From contig UNRJ01000004.1 in NCBI GenBank assembly GCA_900537125.1, positions 372,001 through 436,000 on the forward strand: a DNA stretch of 64,000 nt. The letters run 5' to 3'. The position numbers and the translations under genes were made by a program. Numbering within the stretch: the first letter of the stretch is position 1; every line of letters starts with the position of its first letter. Below, in pieces: positions 17,174 through 25,317 of the stretch. This DNA comes from Rhodobacteraceae bacterium Alg238-R152 (GTDB lineage Bacteria; Pseudomonadota; Alphaproteobacteria; Rhodobacterales; Rhodobacteraceae). The notes under the pieces are model-generated. The model was not told the origin of the DNA, searched no databases, and worked only from the letters and a program-made list of their open reading frames with translations.

Positions 17174-18083
17174 GTTTTCGGCCTCCGAATTCGAGGTAGG
17201 CCCAAGGGATCAGAATGATCACTACGGAGCACAGCATCATGGTTGAAGCGGCAAAGCCTTGGCCCAGGTTTTGGGCGCGGAACATGTATTCGATTACGTA
17301 TTTGGCCGGCACTTCCGAGCTAAGTCCCGGTCCGCCACCTGTTTGTGCCACAACCAGATCATAAAGCTTGATGATGCCAGACGCGATAAGCACCAAAGCT
17401 GTGATGAAGACCGGACGCATCATGGGAATGATGACCACGACATAAGTTTTCACTGTGCCGATCCCATCCACTCTGGTGGCTTTCCAAATGTCTTCATCAA
17501 TGCCGCGCAGGCCTGCGAGCATGATGCACATGATCAGCCCAGTGCCTTGCCATAGCCCCGCAATCAGCAGACCAAAAATGACGGTTTCGGGGTCGTTGAG
17601 CGGATTGAACGTAAAGCTTTCCCACCCCCAACCGCGCACCACGCTTTGCAGGCCAAAGTCTGGGTTCAGGATCCACTGCCAAACCAAGCCTGTCACGACA
17701 AATGACAGCGCGAATGGATAGAGGAAAATCGTTCGAAAGGCGCTTTCAAATCGGATCTTGCGGTCCAGGCAGGCCGCAAGGCTAAAGCCCAGAACCAACG
17801 TCAAGACCAGCGAACACCCACCATAAACCGCGAGGTTCTTAATCGAGATAATCCAGCGATCCGTTTCCCAAAGCCGTTCGTATTGATCGAAACCGACCCA
17901 CTTCGTCTTGGGCAGCATACGCGATCCGGTAAAGGAATAAGTGACAGTCCAGGCGGTGCCGCCGACGAAGACGAAAAGTGCTGTCATGATCATCGGAAGC
18001 GACGCAACTTTTGCCATCCAGTTCTTGAACAGACGGTTGGGCCGCTTTGTTCGACGGTGAGGGCTGTCCGAGGCCACGGTCAT
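17166..18083 (-). CDS. Carbohydrate ABC transporter permease (MalF type)
   Basis: This is an inner-membrane permease of 305 aa with six predicted helices. The N-terminal tail is basic (HRRTKRPNRLFKNW). The first helix is SLPMIMTALFVFVGGTAWTV, and the EAA-type coupling loop is DIWKATRVDGIGTVKTYVVV near residue 204. It lies between the binding-protein gene and the MalG-type permease, with which it should form the channel. The 75-base gap after the binding-protein gene is common where binding protein is made in excess. Confidence 0.93.
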   Translation of the reverse strand: MTVASDSPHRRTKRPNRLFKNWMAKVASLPMIMTALFVFVGGTAWTVTYSFTGSRMLPKTKWVGFDQYERLWETDRWIISIKNLAVYGGCSLVLTLVLGFSLAACLDRKIRFESAFRTIFLYPFALSFVVTGLVWQWILNPDFGLQSVVRGWGWESFTFNPLNDPETVIFGLLIAGLWQGTGLIMCIMLAGLRGIDEDIWKATRVDGIGTVKTYVVVIIPMMRPVFITALVLIASGIIKLYDLVVAQTGGGPGLSSEVPAKYVIEYMFRAQNLGQGFAASTMMLCSVVIILIPWAYLEFGGRKRG

Positions 18084-18158
18084 CGTGTCGGCTCCAATTT
18101 AGCAAAATGTCGGGGTTGGTCCGGCGCCCCATGCCGCCGGACCAGATCAACGTGGTGT

Positions 18159-19400
18159 TTAGTCCGCGTCTTCGATCAACTTAGCATAGGCCGCCTGAGC
18201 GTCCGTTGCAGACATATCGCTGGACCAGAACTGTGCCATCAAGTCTTCGATCTGAAGCGTTGTGTCCTGAGAAAACGAGATATCTCCGGATGGAAGCACG
18301 CCCCCCTCAGCCAAAATGCCAAGGCCCTTCTGCATGCAACCGTTGGCCGCAGACATGTCAATGTCACCGCGCACCGGCAGAGAGCCTTTGGCAAGATTGA
18401 AAGACACTTGAACCTCTGGCGAGATCAGCAGTGCGGCCAATTCTTTCTGGGCGGCCGTGATTTCAGGATCGTCGTTGACAGGGAAGTAGAACGCATCACC
18501 TCCGGTATCCAGTACCGCGTTGAGACCCAAACCTGGCAGGCAAGAATAGTCTTGGCCCTCTACGGCTTTGGCTACGGCGAATTCACCCTGCGCCCAATCG
18601 CCCATGATTTGTGCACCAGCTTTACCGGTGATGACCATGTTTGTCGCCTGGTTCCAGTCCTGGACGTTGGATTCTGCTGCCAGCGCTCGAGAGGCGGCAA
18701 CAGCTTCAAAGGCCGCGGTGTATTCAGGGCCGCGTGCCACGTCTGCGTTCTTGTTGACGTTCACTTCGGTCCAAGCGTCCAGACCGGCGACCGCTAAGGT
18801 AACCGCACCAAATGCGATGTTTTGCTGCCAGCCCTGCTGCCCCATCGCCAACGGAAGGGTTCCCGCCGCTTTAAGGTCACCGGATGATGCCACAAATTCA
18901 TGCCAGTTCGTCGGAACGTCAAGACCAGCGTTCTTGTAGGCGTCGTGAGACAGCCAAATCCACTGCGCGGAGTGAATATTCACTGGAACACAATAGATGC
19001 GACCGTCCAGCGTACAAGCGCCAAGCAAGGATGATGGGTTCACGATGTCGGACCAGCCGCCAGCCTCGGCAACGTCTGTCAGATCAAGCAGAAGCCCGGC
19101 TTCGATCAGTTCTTGCGCCTGACGGCCATGGTTCAACTGTGTTGCGGCCATCGGGTCGCCGCCCAGAATGCGTGAAATAATAATTGGGCGCGCAGTGCCG
19201 CCGGAACCAGCAATTGCGCCATCGACCCAAGTGTTGCCAGTTGCATTCCACGCGTCGGCGAATTTGGACACGGCTGCGGCTTCACCACCCGAGGTCCACC
19301 AGTGCGTCACTTCGAGTTCGACGCCTTCGGCACTTGCGATCGTTGCGGACGCCGCAGTGAGCGCGGTTCCTGCTACAAGTGTCTTGATGATCTTTGACAT
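18159..19400 (-). CDS. Sugar ABC transporter substrate-binding protein
   Basis: This is a periplasmic binding protein of 413 aa with a signal peptide (MSKIIKTLVAGTALTAASA, cleavage near ASA-EG at residue 24). The mature part starts VELEVTHWWTSGGEAAAVSKF, typical of the extracellular solute-binding family 1 glucose/mannose subgroup. WNQATNMVITGKAGAQIMGD near residue 250 and NLAKGSLPVRGDID near residue 345 also fit. It is the first gene of the operon, transcribed away from the LacI regulator, with two operators upstream. It determines the sugar specificity, which cannot be read directly. Confidence 0.93.
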   Translation of the reverse strand: MSKIIKTLVAGTALTAASATIASAEGVELEVTHWWTSGGEAAAVSKFADAWNATGNTWVDGAIAGSGGTARPIIISRILGGDPMAATQLNHGRQAQELIEAGLLLDLTDVAEAGGWSDIVNPSSLLGACTLDGRIYCVPVNIHSAQWIWLSHDAYKNAGLDVPTNWHEFVASSGDLKAAGTLPLAMGQQGWQQNIAFGAVTLAVAGLDAWTEVNVNKNADVARGPEYTAAFEAVAASRALAAESNVQDWNQATNMVITGKAGAQIMGDWAQGEFAVAKAVEGQDYSCLPGLGLNAVLDTGGDAFYFPVNDDPEITAAQKELAALLISPEVQVSFNLAKGSLPVRGDIDMSAANGCMQKGLGILAEGGVLPSGDISFSQDTTLQIEDLMAQFWSSDMSATDAQAAYAKLIEDAD

Positions 19401-19464
19401 TGTTTCCTCCCAGAAAATGCGGGTTCCCGCCTATAATTTTCGATTGCTTTGCAGATCATCTGGC

Positions 19465-19530
19465 CTGCAATCGATTACATCGTCATCCGGCATTGATGTT
19501 TGTGTCAATAAGTAATGTAATCGATTGCAG
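19465..19530. promoter_or_regulatory. Two inverted LacI-type operators
   Basis: CTGCAATCGATTACAT at 19465-19480 is the exact reverse complement of ATGTAATCGATTGCAG at 19515-19530. Each copy has the LacI-family palindromic core AATCGATT flanked by TGC/ACA. The centres are 50 bp apart, between the binding-protein gene and the LacI gene, suited to paired occupancy or looping by the LacI product and to control of both promoters. Confidence 0.8.
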
Positions 19531-19559
19531 AAATACATGTGGGTTGCGGAGACTTAACG

Positions 19560-20582
19560 GTGGTAAAAACCTCGACACTTCAGGATGTTGCACGGGTTGC
19601 AAAAGTTTCGACTGCGACGGTCTCGCGGACGCTCTCAAACCCTGATGTTGTGTCCGAATCGACCCGGCGACGGGTGTCAGAGGCCGTGAAGGTCACCGGT
19701 TACCGCATCAATCGTGCGGCCCGTAACCTGCGCACTCAGCGGGCGCACTCGGTTCTTGTCCTGCTTCCCGACCTCACCAATCCGTTCTTTTCAACGATCC
19801 TCGAAGGTATTTCTCGGCACCTCTCACAGCAAGGTTATTCGATGCTGATTGCCAGCACCGAACAAGTACACGCGAGTGGCGAACGGTTGATCGATTACCT
19901 TGATGACGCCCGCGCAGACGGGATGATTGTTCTTGACGGTGGTCTTGATCCTGACGTGGTCGAGATGCTCGAAAACGCACCTCAGGCCAAACGCATCCTC
20001 TTTGCCTGCGAATGGGTCGATGGCGCAACCTTCGCGTCCGTGCGCTGCCAAAACCGTCAGGGCACTCGAGCGGCTGTGAACCACCTCTTTGACCTCGGGC
20101 ATCGCAATATTGCCCATGTGACCGGCCCGGTGGGTAACGTGCTGATGCAAGCCCGCAAAGACGCGTTTGTCGATGAGACTAAAAAATTAGGCCTTATACT
20201 GCGGCCCGAATGGTTGATTGCGGGAGACTTCTCTCTGGCTGCGGGGTGCTTGGCGGCGCAAGCTTGGATCGCAATGCACAACCGACCAACTGCGGTTTTC
20301 TGCGCGTCAGATCAGCTCGCCATGGGGTTCATTTCCGAACTGTCCCGCCATGACTTCAAGGTACCCAAGGATGTGTCCGTTATGGGCTTCGACGACATCG
20401 ACCTGGCCGAACAATTCATCCCGCCGCTAACCTCAGTGCGTCAAGATCGCTTACTGATCGGCGAAACTGCAGCCAAAATGCTGATGGCACGGGTCAAAAC
20501 ACCCGGTGACGATCAATTGGAACATGCTGCAGTTATCCCCGTGTCACTCGTCACGCGTGAAAGCACAGCAGCGCCAAAGTGA
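19560..20582 (+). CDS. LacI-family transcriptional regulator of the sugar operon
   Basis: This is a repressor of about 340 aa. The HTH (TLQDVARVAKVSTATVSRTLS) and hinge helix (INRAARNLRTQRAHSV) are followed by a periplasmic-binding-like effector domain (LVLLPDLTNPFFSTILEGI onward). I favour the GTG at 19560, which has GGAG 8 bases upstream and begins VKTSTLQDV. An ATG at 19539 would add seven residues without a clear ribosome site. It is divergent from the sugar ABC operon and next to the paired operators. Confidence 0.9.
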   Translation: MVKTSTLQDVARVAKVSTATVSRTLSNPDVVSESTRRRVSEAVKVTGYRINRAARNLRTQRAHSVLVLLPDLTNPFFSTILEGISRHLSQQGYSMLIASTEQVHASGERLIDYLDDARADGMIVLDGGLDPDVVEMLENAPQAKRILFACEWVDGATFASVRCQNRQGTRAAVNHLFDLGHRNIAHVTGPVGNVLMQARKDAFVDETKKLGLILRPEWLIAGDFSLAAGCLAAQAWIAMHNRPTAVFCASDQLAMGFISELSRHDFKVPKDVSVMGFDDIDLAEQFIPPLTSVRQDRLLIGETAAKMLMARVKTPGDDQLEHAAVIPVSLVTRESTAAPK

Positions 20583-20594
20583 TGATCGATTTCG

Positions 20595-20623
20595 CTAAAT
20601 CCAACACCAGAAATTGGATTTAG
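20595..20623 (+). terminator. Hairpin after the LacI gene
   Basis: A perfect 10-bp stem (CTAAATCCAA / TTGGATTTAG, 9-nt loop) starts 12 bases after the LacI stop codon. It lacks a following T-run, so its termination strength is uncertain. Confidence 0.5.
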
Positions 20624-20833
20624 AGCGGCGTCCACGATTGGCGCACGGACTGCTGTACAAGCAACTCAAGGCCACGGCAACAGCGGTTCCCCGGTTTCAC
20701 CGAACACCCCAAGAACAGGCAGCAACGGGGAAGATGCACGCTTAGGGCCGGGAGGCGTCATTCTCTGTGCAATTCACGAATGCCGGGATGGTGAGCTTTC
20801 TGTTGATTGGACAAATAGCCACGATCGCATCTC

Positions 20834-21166
20834 TTATTTGTAGGCTTGGTTCCAACTGTAGAGTTGTCCCAATATACGGCAAAGGGAGTGCCCCTTGTCA
20901 GTAAGCGAGTATCCGACCCGCCGACGTGCATCGTTCTTCGGAGAGCGACAGACTATTCCGTGCGCTTCGAAATCCTTCAACTGTTCGGTCAGTACCTTGC
21001 GGCTGATGCCGTCTATCGCTCGAATTAGCTCCAGAAAGTGCATTTCGCCCCCCGTTAAGCAATGCAAAATGCTTGGCCCGTGTTTGCCACCCAATACGCG
21101 AAGCGTTTGGGCGACAGGACACTCTCCGGTGACTGGGTCTACCCATGAATTGATCTCAACCATCAT
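20834..21166 (-). CDS. HxlR-family winged-helix regulator
   Basis: This is a small DNA-binding regulator of 110 aa. The HxlR hallmark Cys is in TGECPVAQTLRVLGGKHG near residue 14. The recognition region is FLELIRAIDGISRKVLTEQLKDFEAHGIV, and the wing is RRVGYSLTDKG. It is divergent from the metallo-hydrolase gene, with 100 bases between the two starts, and is probably its regulator. Such proteins often sense electrophiles or oxidants through the conserved Cys. Confidence 0.9.
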   Translation of the reverse strand: MMVEINSWVDPVTGECPVAQTLRVLGGKHGPSILHCLTGGEMHFLELIRAIDGISRKVLTEQLKDFEAHGIVCRSPKNDARRRVGYSLTDKGHSLCRILGQLYSWNQAYK

Positions 21167-21266
21167 CTCGTCACTTCAGTTTCTAGTTACAAAAAGGTGC
21201 CTAATTGCAGTGAATGGCGGAGTGTCTATCTACCGCATTAAACGCCCTTAGGAACAAACACCCGCA

Positions 21267-21995
21267 ATGACAAAAATCTGTATCGAAACCATTCCCATAC
21301 TGCCTTTTGGCATGCTGAACGCTTTCCTGATCATCGGTGATGGGAAAGTCGTTCTTGTGGACACGGGCCTACCTCATTCGGAGGCCAGAATCTATAAGTT
21401 GCTGAAAAAACACGGTTTAGACTGGTCGCATATCAGTGCCATTGTTCTAACGCATGCACATGTCGATCACGCAGGTTCTGCGGTTGCAGTTCAAGCTCTG
21501 ACATCTGCTCCGGTAATCGCCCATGAAAGGGAGATACCATATTGTCAGGGCGAGCCGCCGATCATGAACGCAACGGGGATGTTTGGGCGTCTGTTTTACA
21601 AAACTGGTGCGATACTGGAACCTTTTCCCTGCTTCACGCCAGATATACCCATGGTGACAACGGAGCTCAGCCTCGCAGAATTCGGTTTTCCGACAGTCAC
21701 TATTTTACACACGCCTGGACACACTCCGGGGTCGGTATCTGTGCTCTTGGACGACGGACGCGTGATTGCCGGTGATCTGGCTGCGTCTGGGATATTGCTA
21801 GGGGGGATCGTCTTACGGAAACGCCCCAAGCGCCCTCCGTTCGAAGAAAGCCCCCACCACGCTGCAACCTCTTTGGGTCAACTTTTGTCGCGTGGTGGAG
21901 AAACATTTTACATTGGTCATGGCGGGCCACTTTCTACAAAGGCGATCACGGTTCACATCACTGCCTTGAGAAAGCTAAATCCTGTGTCCGGCTGA
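21267..21995 (+). CDS. MBL-fold metallo-hydrolase
   Basis: This is a zinc hydrolase of the metallo-beta-lactamase fold, 242 aa. Metal-binding motifs are THAHVDHAGSA (residues 62-72), HTPGHTPGS near residue 150 and VIAGDLAAS near residue 168, with a final His in FYIGHGGPL. There is no signal peptide, so it is cytoplasmic. The substrate is unknown; thioester, lactone or glyoxalase II-like roles are all possible. The neighbouring HxlR gene suggests induction by a reactive compound. Confidence 0.9.
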   Translation: MTKICIETIPILPFGMLNAFLIIGDGKVVLVDTGLPHSEARIYKLLKKHGLDWSHISAIVLTHAHVDHAGSAVAVQALTSAPVIAHEREIPYCQGEPPIMNATGMFGRLFYKTGAILEPFPCFTPDIPMVTTELSLAEFGFPTVTILHTPGHTPGSVSVLLDDGRVIAGDLAASGILLGGIVLRKRPKRPPFEESPHHAATSLGQLLSRGGETFYIGHGGPLSTKAITVHITALRKLNPVSG

Positions 21996-22192
21996 TGTTA
22001 CGCAATGTCTCTAATTGCTTGAGCCATCTGGCAACGTGAATTGCGACCGGTCTTTCGCCGCTGCGGTTAAGAAGCGCACCAATGAGCCCAGAACATCTAT
22101 TGTCTGTGATGCGGGGAATGCCTGTTTCGACAAAAACACGCCTCCGAGAGCTGACAGACGATCTAACCTCTTTGAACGTTCCGAAGCTTAAT

Positions 22193-22225
22193 GCACTCCG
22201 CCTGCAGCCCAAAGTGGCGGAGTGC
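22193..22225. terminator. Hairpin between convergent genes
   Basis: A perfect 10-bp stem GCACTCCGCC / GGCGGAGTGC with a 13-nt loop lies between the metallo-hydrolase gene and the convergent NAD(P)-binding gene. It has no long T-run on either side. Termination for both directions is plausible. Confidence 0.45.
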
Positions 22226-22255
22226 GAATACTGATCCAGATTCAACCGCGTAGGT

Positions 22256-22897
22256 TCAATACCCGACGGTAAAGCAGGCTCGGCTGAACTCTGCATTCTG
22301 CGCTTCGTCCACTAAGGCAACGGCAAAGTCCTCCATCGAAATCTCAGAGTTGCCATTGGTGTCGACCAGAAGCGTATCTGTGCCGGTTCGAAATTCCCCC
22401 CGGCGCACACCCGGTCTTAGAAGTGCGGAGGGACTTGCATAGGTCCAATTGGTGCCGGTGGTGTCCACGCAGAGCTCGAACTGGGCGAAGGAGGCCCTGG
22501 CGGTTGGCACGACGTCTTCGGGCAGAAAATTCGGGTCTGAAAGCACGGTATGTGGGCTGCCATCAGGTAGGCGTAGACGAGCGGCTCCTCCCACAATGAT
22601 CACCCGTTGATCAGCGATCGACGCTCCTTTGAGGATGGACCGCGTGAGGTCAACGACTTCACCTTCCCTCCCTTTGGGTGTCCGGAGAGAACTGATTGCA
22701 ACATCATTTCCGGACATTGCCCTGGCAACCTCTGATGGATCGCTGACGTCAGTGATTTGACCAACGACAGAGTCAGGTAACTTCGACAGACCCGCCTCGT
22801 TTCTGACGGCGGCGGTAACGTCGTGACCGCGGGTGATGGCCTCTGTGACAGCGCGGGAGCCAACTTCACCTGTTGCTCCGAATACTATGATTTTCAT
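22256..22897 (-). CDS. NAD(P)-binding NmrA/atypical SDR protein
   Basis: This is an atypical short-chain dehydrogenase-like protein of 213 aa. The ATG at 22897 starts directly at the first beta strand, MKIIVFGATGEVGSRAV, with the GATGxxG nucleotide motif. Other parts are VAISSLRTP near residue 70, VIIVGGAARLRLPDG near residue 95 and NWTYASPSALLRPG near residue 147. It follows the EamA gene by 11 bases and probably belongs to the MarR-controlled unit. Proteins of this type often act as quinone or NADPH-dependent reductases or sensors. Confidence 0.85.
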   Translation of the reverse strand: MKIIVFGATGEVGSRAVTEAITRGHDVTAAVRNEAGLSKLPDSVVGQITDVSDPSEVARAMSGNDVAISSLRTPKGREGEVVDLTRSILKGASIADQRVIIVGGAARLRLPDGSPHTVLSDPNFLPEDVVPTARASFAQFELCVDTTGTNWTYASPSALLRPGVRRGEFRTGTDTLLVDTNGNSEISMEDFAVALVDEAQNAEFSRACFTVGY

Positions 22898-22908
22898 TTG
22901 GTGATCCT

Positions 22909-23799
22909 TTAGTTTGATGTGTGAACAGCAGGTTTGGAAAGGGTTAGACGGATTGGCCACTGGCTGACTTGACCGAGAGAAACAGCTATCAGAACGATGG
23001 CGGCTCCAGTGACTTGCCAAGCAGTGAGGGCTTGGCCCAGCACCACCCATCCAATCAAAACGGCTGATAGCGGGCTGAGGAAGCCGAGCGCGGATACCGC
23101 ACCCGGTTCGATGCGAGCGACACCTCTGAACCACAGGAAATAGGTCAGCGCGGCCCCCACGATCCCAAGATAAGTTATGCCAAGGAGGTTCCGGGTCTCG
23201 AAGGGCGGCAAAGGAGGTTCAAGCAAAACCGCAAGAGGCACCAACAACACCCCACCTGCAGTCAGTTGCCAGGATGTGAAGGTAAGCAGGGGAACCGGCG
23301 GCTGCCATCTGCGCGTAAGCACCGTGCCAGTCCCCATGGAGACTGCGCCGCCGAGCCCTGCGAGCAGCCCGACAGGGTCCAGCACATTTTCGCCGCCAAG
23401 CACAAGAATCCCGACACCGACAATTCCCATCAATGCGGCGGCAATTGAGGTGACCTTGATGGTGGTCCCCAGAGCGAACGAAGCAAGAAAGACAACGATG
23501 AGCGGTTGAACGGCTCCGACCGTTGCTGCAACCCCACCAGGAAGCCGGTAGGCGGCGACAAAAAGTAACGACCAGAACAGGGTGAAATTGAGCGCCCCAA
23601 GTAAAAACACACGGGCCCACCATAACCCTTGCGGCAATTGACGGGACAGAACCAGCAGCAGCAAGCCGGCTGGCAGCGCGCGCAGAGCTGCCATCGTGAT
23701 CGGATACCCCGCCGGCAAGAATTCTGTCGTCACGAAATAGGTACTGCCCCAAACCAAAGGAGCGATGGCCGTAGTGGCAATATCAATCTTGCGCGTCAT
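22909..23799 (-). CDS. EamA/DMT-family exporter
   Basis: This is an inner-membrane transporter of 296 aa with ten predicted helices in two EamA repeats (first near residues 5-135, second near 145-280). Typical motifs are APLVWGSTYFVTTEFLP at the N-terminus and GVARIEPGAVSALGFLSPL in the second repeat. Paired with a divergent MarR repressor whose operator begins 15 bases upstream of the start codon, it is probably an efflux pump for an amino acid, metabolite or drug-like compound. The substrate is unknown. Confidence 0.9.
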   Translation of the reverse strand: MTRKIDIATTAIAPLVWGSTYFVTTEFLPAGYPITMAALRALPAGLLLLVLSRQLPQGLWWARVFLLGALNFTLFWSLLFVAAYRLPGGVAATVGAVQPLIVVFLASFALGTTIKVTSIAAALMGIVGVGILVLGGENVLDPVGLLAGLGGAVSMGTGTVLTRRWQPPVPLLTFTSWQLTAGGVLLVPLAVLLEPPLPPFETRNLLGITYLGIVGAALTYFLWFRGVARIEPGAVSALGFLSPLSAVLIGWVVLGQALTAWQVTGAAIVLIAVSLGQVSQWPIRLTLSKPAVHTSN

Positions 23800-23813
23800 T
23801 TCGAATCTCCACT

Positions 23814-23856
23814 TATCTTGACGTCAAGATAGTTGCGGAAATCTTGACGTCAAGAT
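23814..23856. promoter_or_regulatory. Two MarR-type palindromic operators
   Basis: TATCTTGACGTCAAGATA at 23814-23831 is a perfect 18-bp palindrome. ATCTTGACGTCAAGAT at 23841-23856 repeats its central 16 bp. The centres are 26 bp apart, in the 80-base gap between the EamA and MarR start codons. The arrangement predicts repression of both genes by the MarR product. Confidence 0.85.
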
Positions 23857-23879
23857 AAGGCTTCGATATCTTTACTCAC

Positions 23880-24374
23880 ATGGATCATGTTGACCGCATA
23901 GTTGCGCAATGGAATGACGCACGCCCGGACCTGGACGTTGGACCAATGGAAACCATCGGTCGGCTGTCACGTCTGACTACTTTGTTGAGAAGTGAGATGG
24001 AGAAAACTTGGAAGAGTTACGGCCTGAACGCAGCAAGCTTTGATGTTTTGGCAACCTTACGAAGATCAGGGAAGCCTGATGGCTTGTCTCCAGGTGAACT
24101 TCTTGACTTGACGATGGTAACTTCCGGGACAATGACCAACCGTGTAGATCAGTTGGTCAAGGCCGGGTTGGTCACGCGAATTCAAAACCCCGACGATAAG
24201 CGTGGTTTCCTTGTTCGTCTGACAGACCACGGCATGACAACAATTGAGGCTGCGGTAACCGATCACGTAGAAACGCAGCACCGCTTGATGGATTGCCTGT
24301 CCGTCAGGCAAAGGGATGAATTGAACGGCTTTCTCAAAATGCTCACGGTGTCAATGAAACCCAACACTGGTTAA
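23880..24374 (+). CDS. MarR-family transcriptional regulator
   Basis: This is a winged-helix repressor of 164 aa. The DNA-binding segment is LSPGELLDLTMVTSGTMTNRVDQLVKAGLV (split by turn), the wing is NPDDKRGFLVRLTDHG, and the flanking helices give the dimer interface. The upstream pair of palindromes suggests autoregulation and control of the divergent exporter. Start at ATG 23880, 23 bases after the second operator. Confidence 0.92.
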   Translation: MDHVDRIVAQWNDARPDLDVGPMETIGRLSRLTTLLRSEMEKTWKSYGLNAASFDVLATLRRSGKPDGLSPGELLDLTMVTSGTMTNRVDQLVKAGLVTRIQNPDDKRGFLVRLTDHGMTTIEAAVTDHVETQHRLMDCLSVRQRDELNGFLKMLTVSMKPNTG

Positions 24375-24652
24375 CTCCGAGCCGCATTTTTCGGGCACCG
24401 AAACAACCGAAACTGTGTCCGCATATCGGTCATTTGTTCCTGTCATGGCAAAGATTTTCTTTCGCTAGGGCAAAACCTTTGGCCTGACTTTCGCTTCGGG
24501 CCGGGAGCTGTCGTCCGACGGAGCAAGTCGAGCGACTGCTTAGAACGCAGTTGCGGTTGGCATGTCGCAATTGCTGCACGACCAGCCAAGGTCCGCAATG
24601 GCGGGCTGCAGCCAAGTACATCATTGGGCGGTGTATGTCAGTTTTTGACCAG

Positions 24653-25218
24653 TCACTTCCCTTTGCCCCCCCAAGCGTGCAATGTTTTGGTCATCTCCAT
24701 CATGAACTGCTGCACAACTCGACTTAGAGTGCGCAGAGACCGGCTTTCTGCATACACGACCGTCAGCGCTTCCATCTCCTTGACGGACAGCTGAAAAGAT
24801 CCTCGGCGTAATCCATTCATGTCGGCAAAATCGGAGATCAGGCTTCGAATAATTGCGGGAGCCTTCTTGGTGGTGAGTTCAGGGATCCTGTAGATCGTGC
24901 ATTGTGACCTTAACGCGGCGGAAATGGCTGCACGGTCATTTTCCGTCAGATTCCAATTGATCTGGCTCGCATCTACGATGGCTTTGAGGTGGCGCTCAAA
25001 ATACCGGCGCGCCTCGTATGGTTCCAACAGGCCAAGCAACTCGCCCTGGATGTCGCCGTTTTGGTTGCGTGGGGCTTGTCTATTTCGTCGGCAAGAATGC
25101 ATTGGGCTATTGTCTGAGACGATGCATCTGCTTCAGTCACAATGCCCGCGTGGGGGCCGTGCTTGCCCAAACTGAAACCGAGGAAAATGAGATCCAGACC
25201 CGCAATCGCTCCTTATGG
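24653..25218 (-). pseudogene. Degenerate AAA+ ATPase (Lon-like) fragment
   Basis: Two minus-strand frames carry consecutive parts of an AAA+ domain. The frame around 25060-25170 has TIAQCILADEIDK, a Walker B motif. The frame from about 25064 down to 24653 has NGDIQGELLGLLEPYEARR, then VDASQINWNLTEND (sensor 1 position) and a C-terminal helical lid. The switch near 25064 needs a single-base change, so the gene is frameshifted. An in-frame TAA near 25218 and the lack of a Walker A motif show that the 5' part is lost. It is not linked functionally to the neighbouring TRAP genes. Confidence 0.7.
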
Positions 25219-25317
25219 CTGAGGAAACCTTGGGGGCAGGTCAGGAGCAGAACAAGTAGCTCTGCCCCTTTTAGGGGAGATGTTCCTGTATATGTCATGC
25301 GGTCGTGGCCAGTTTTA

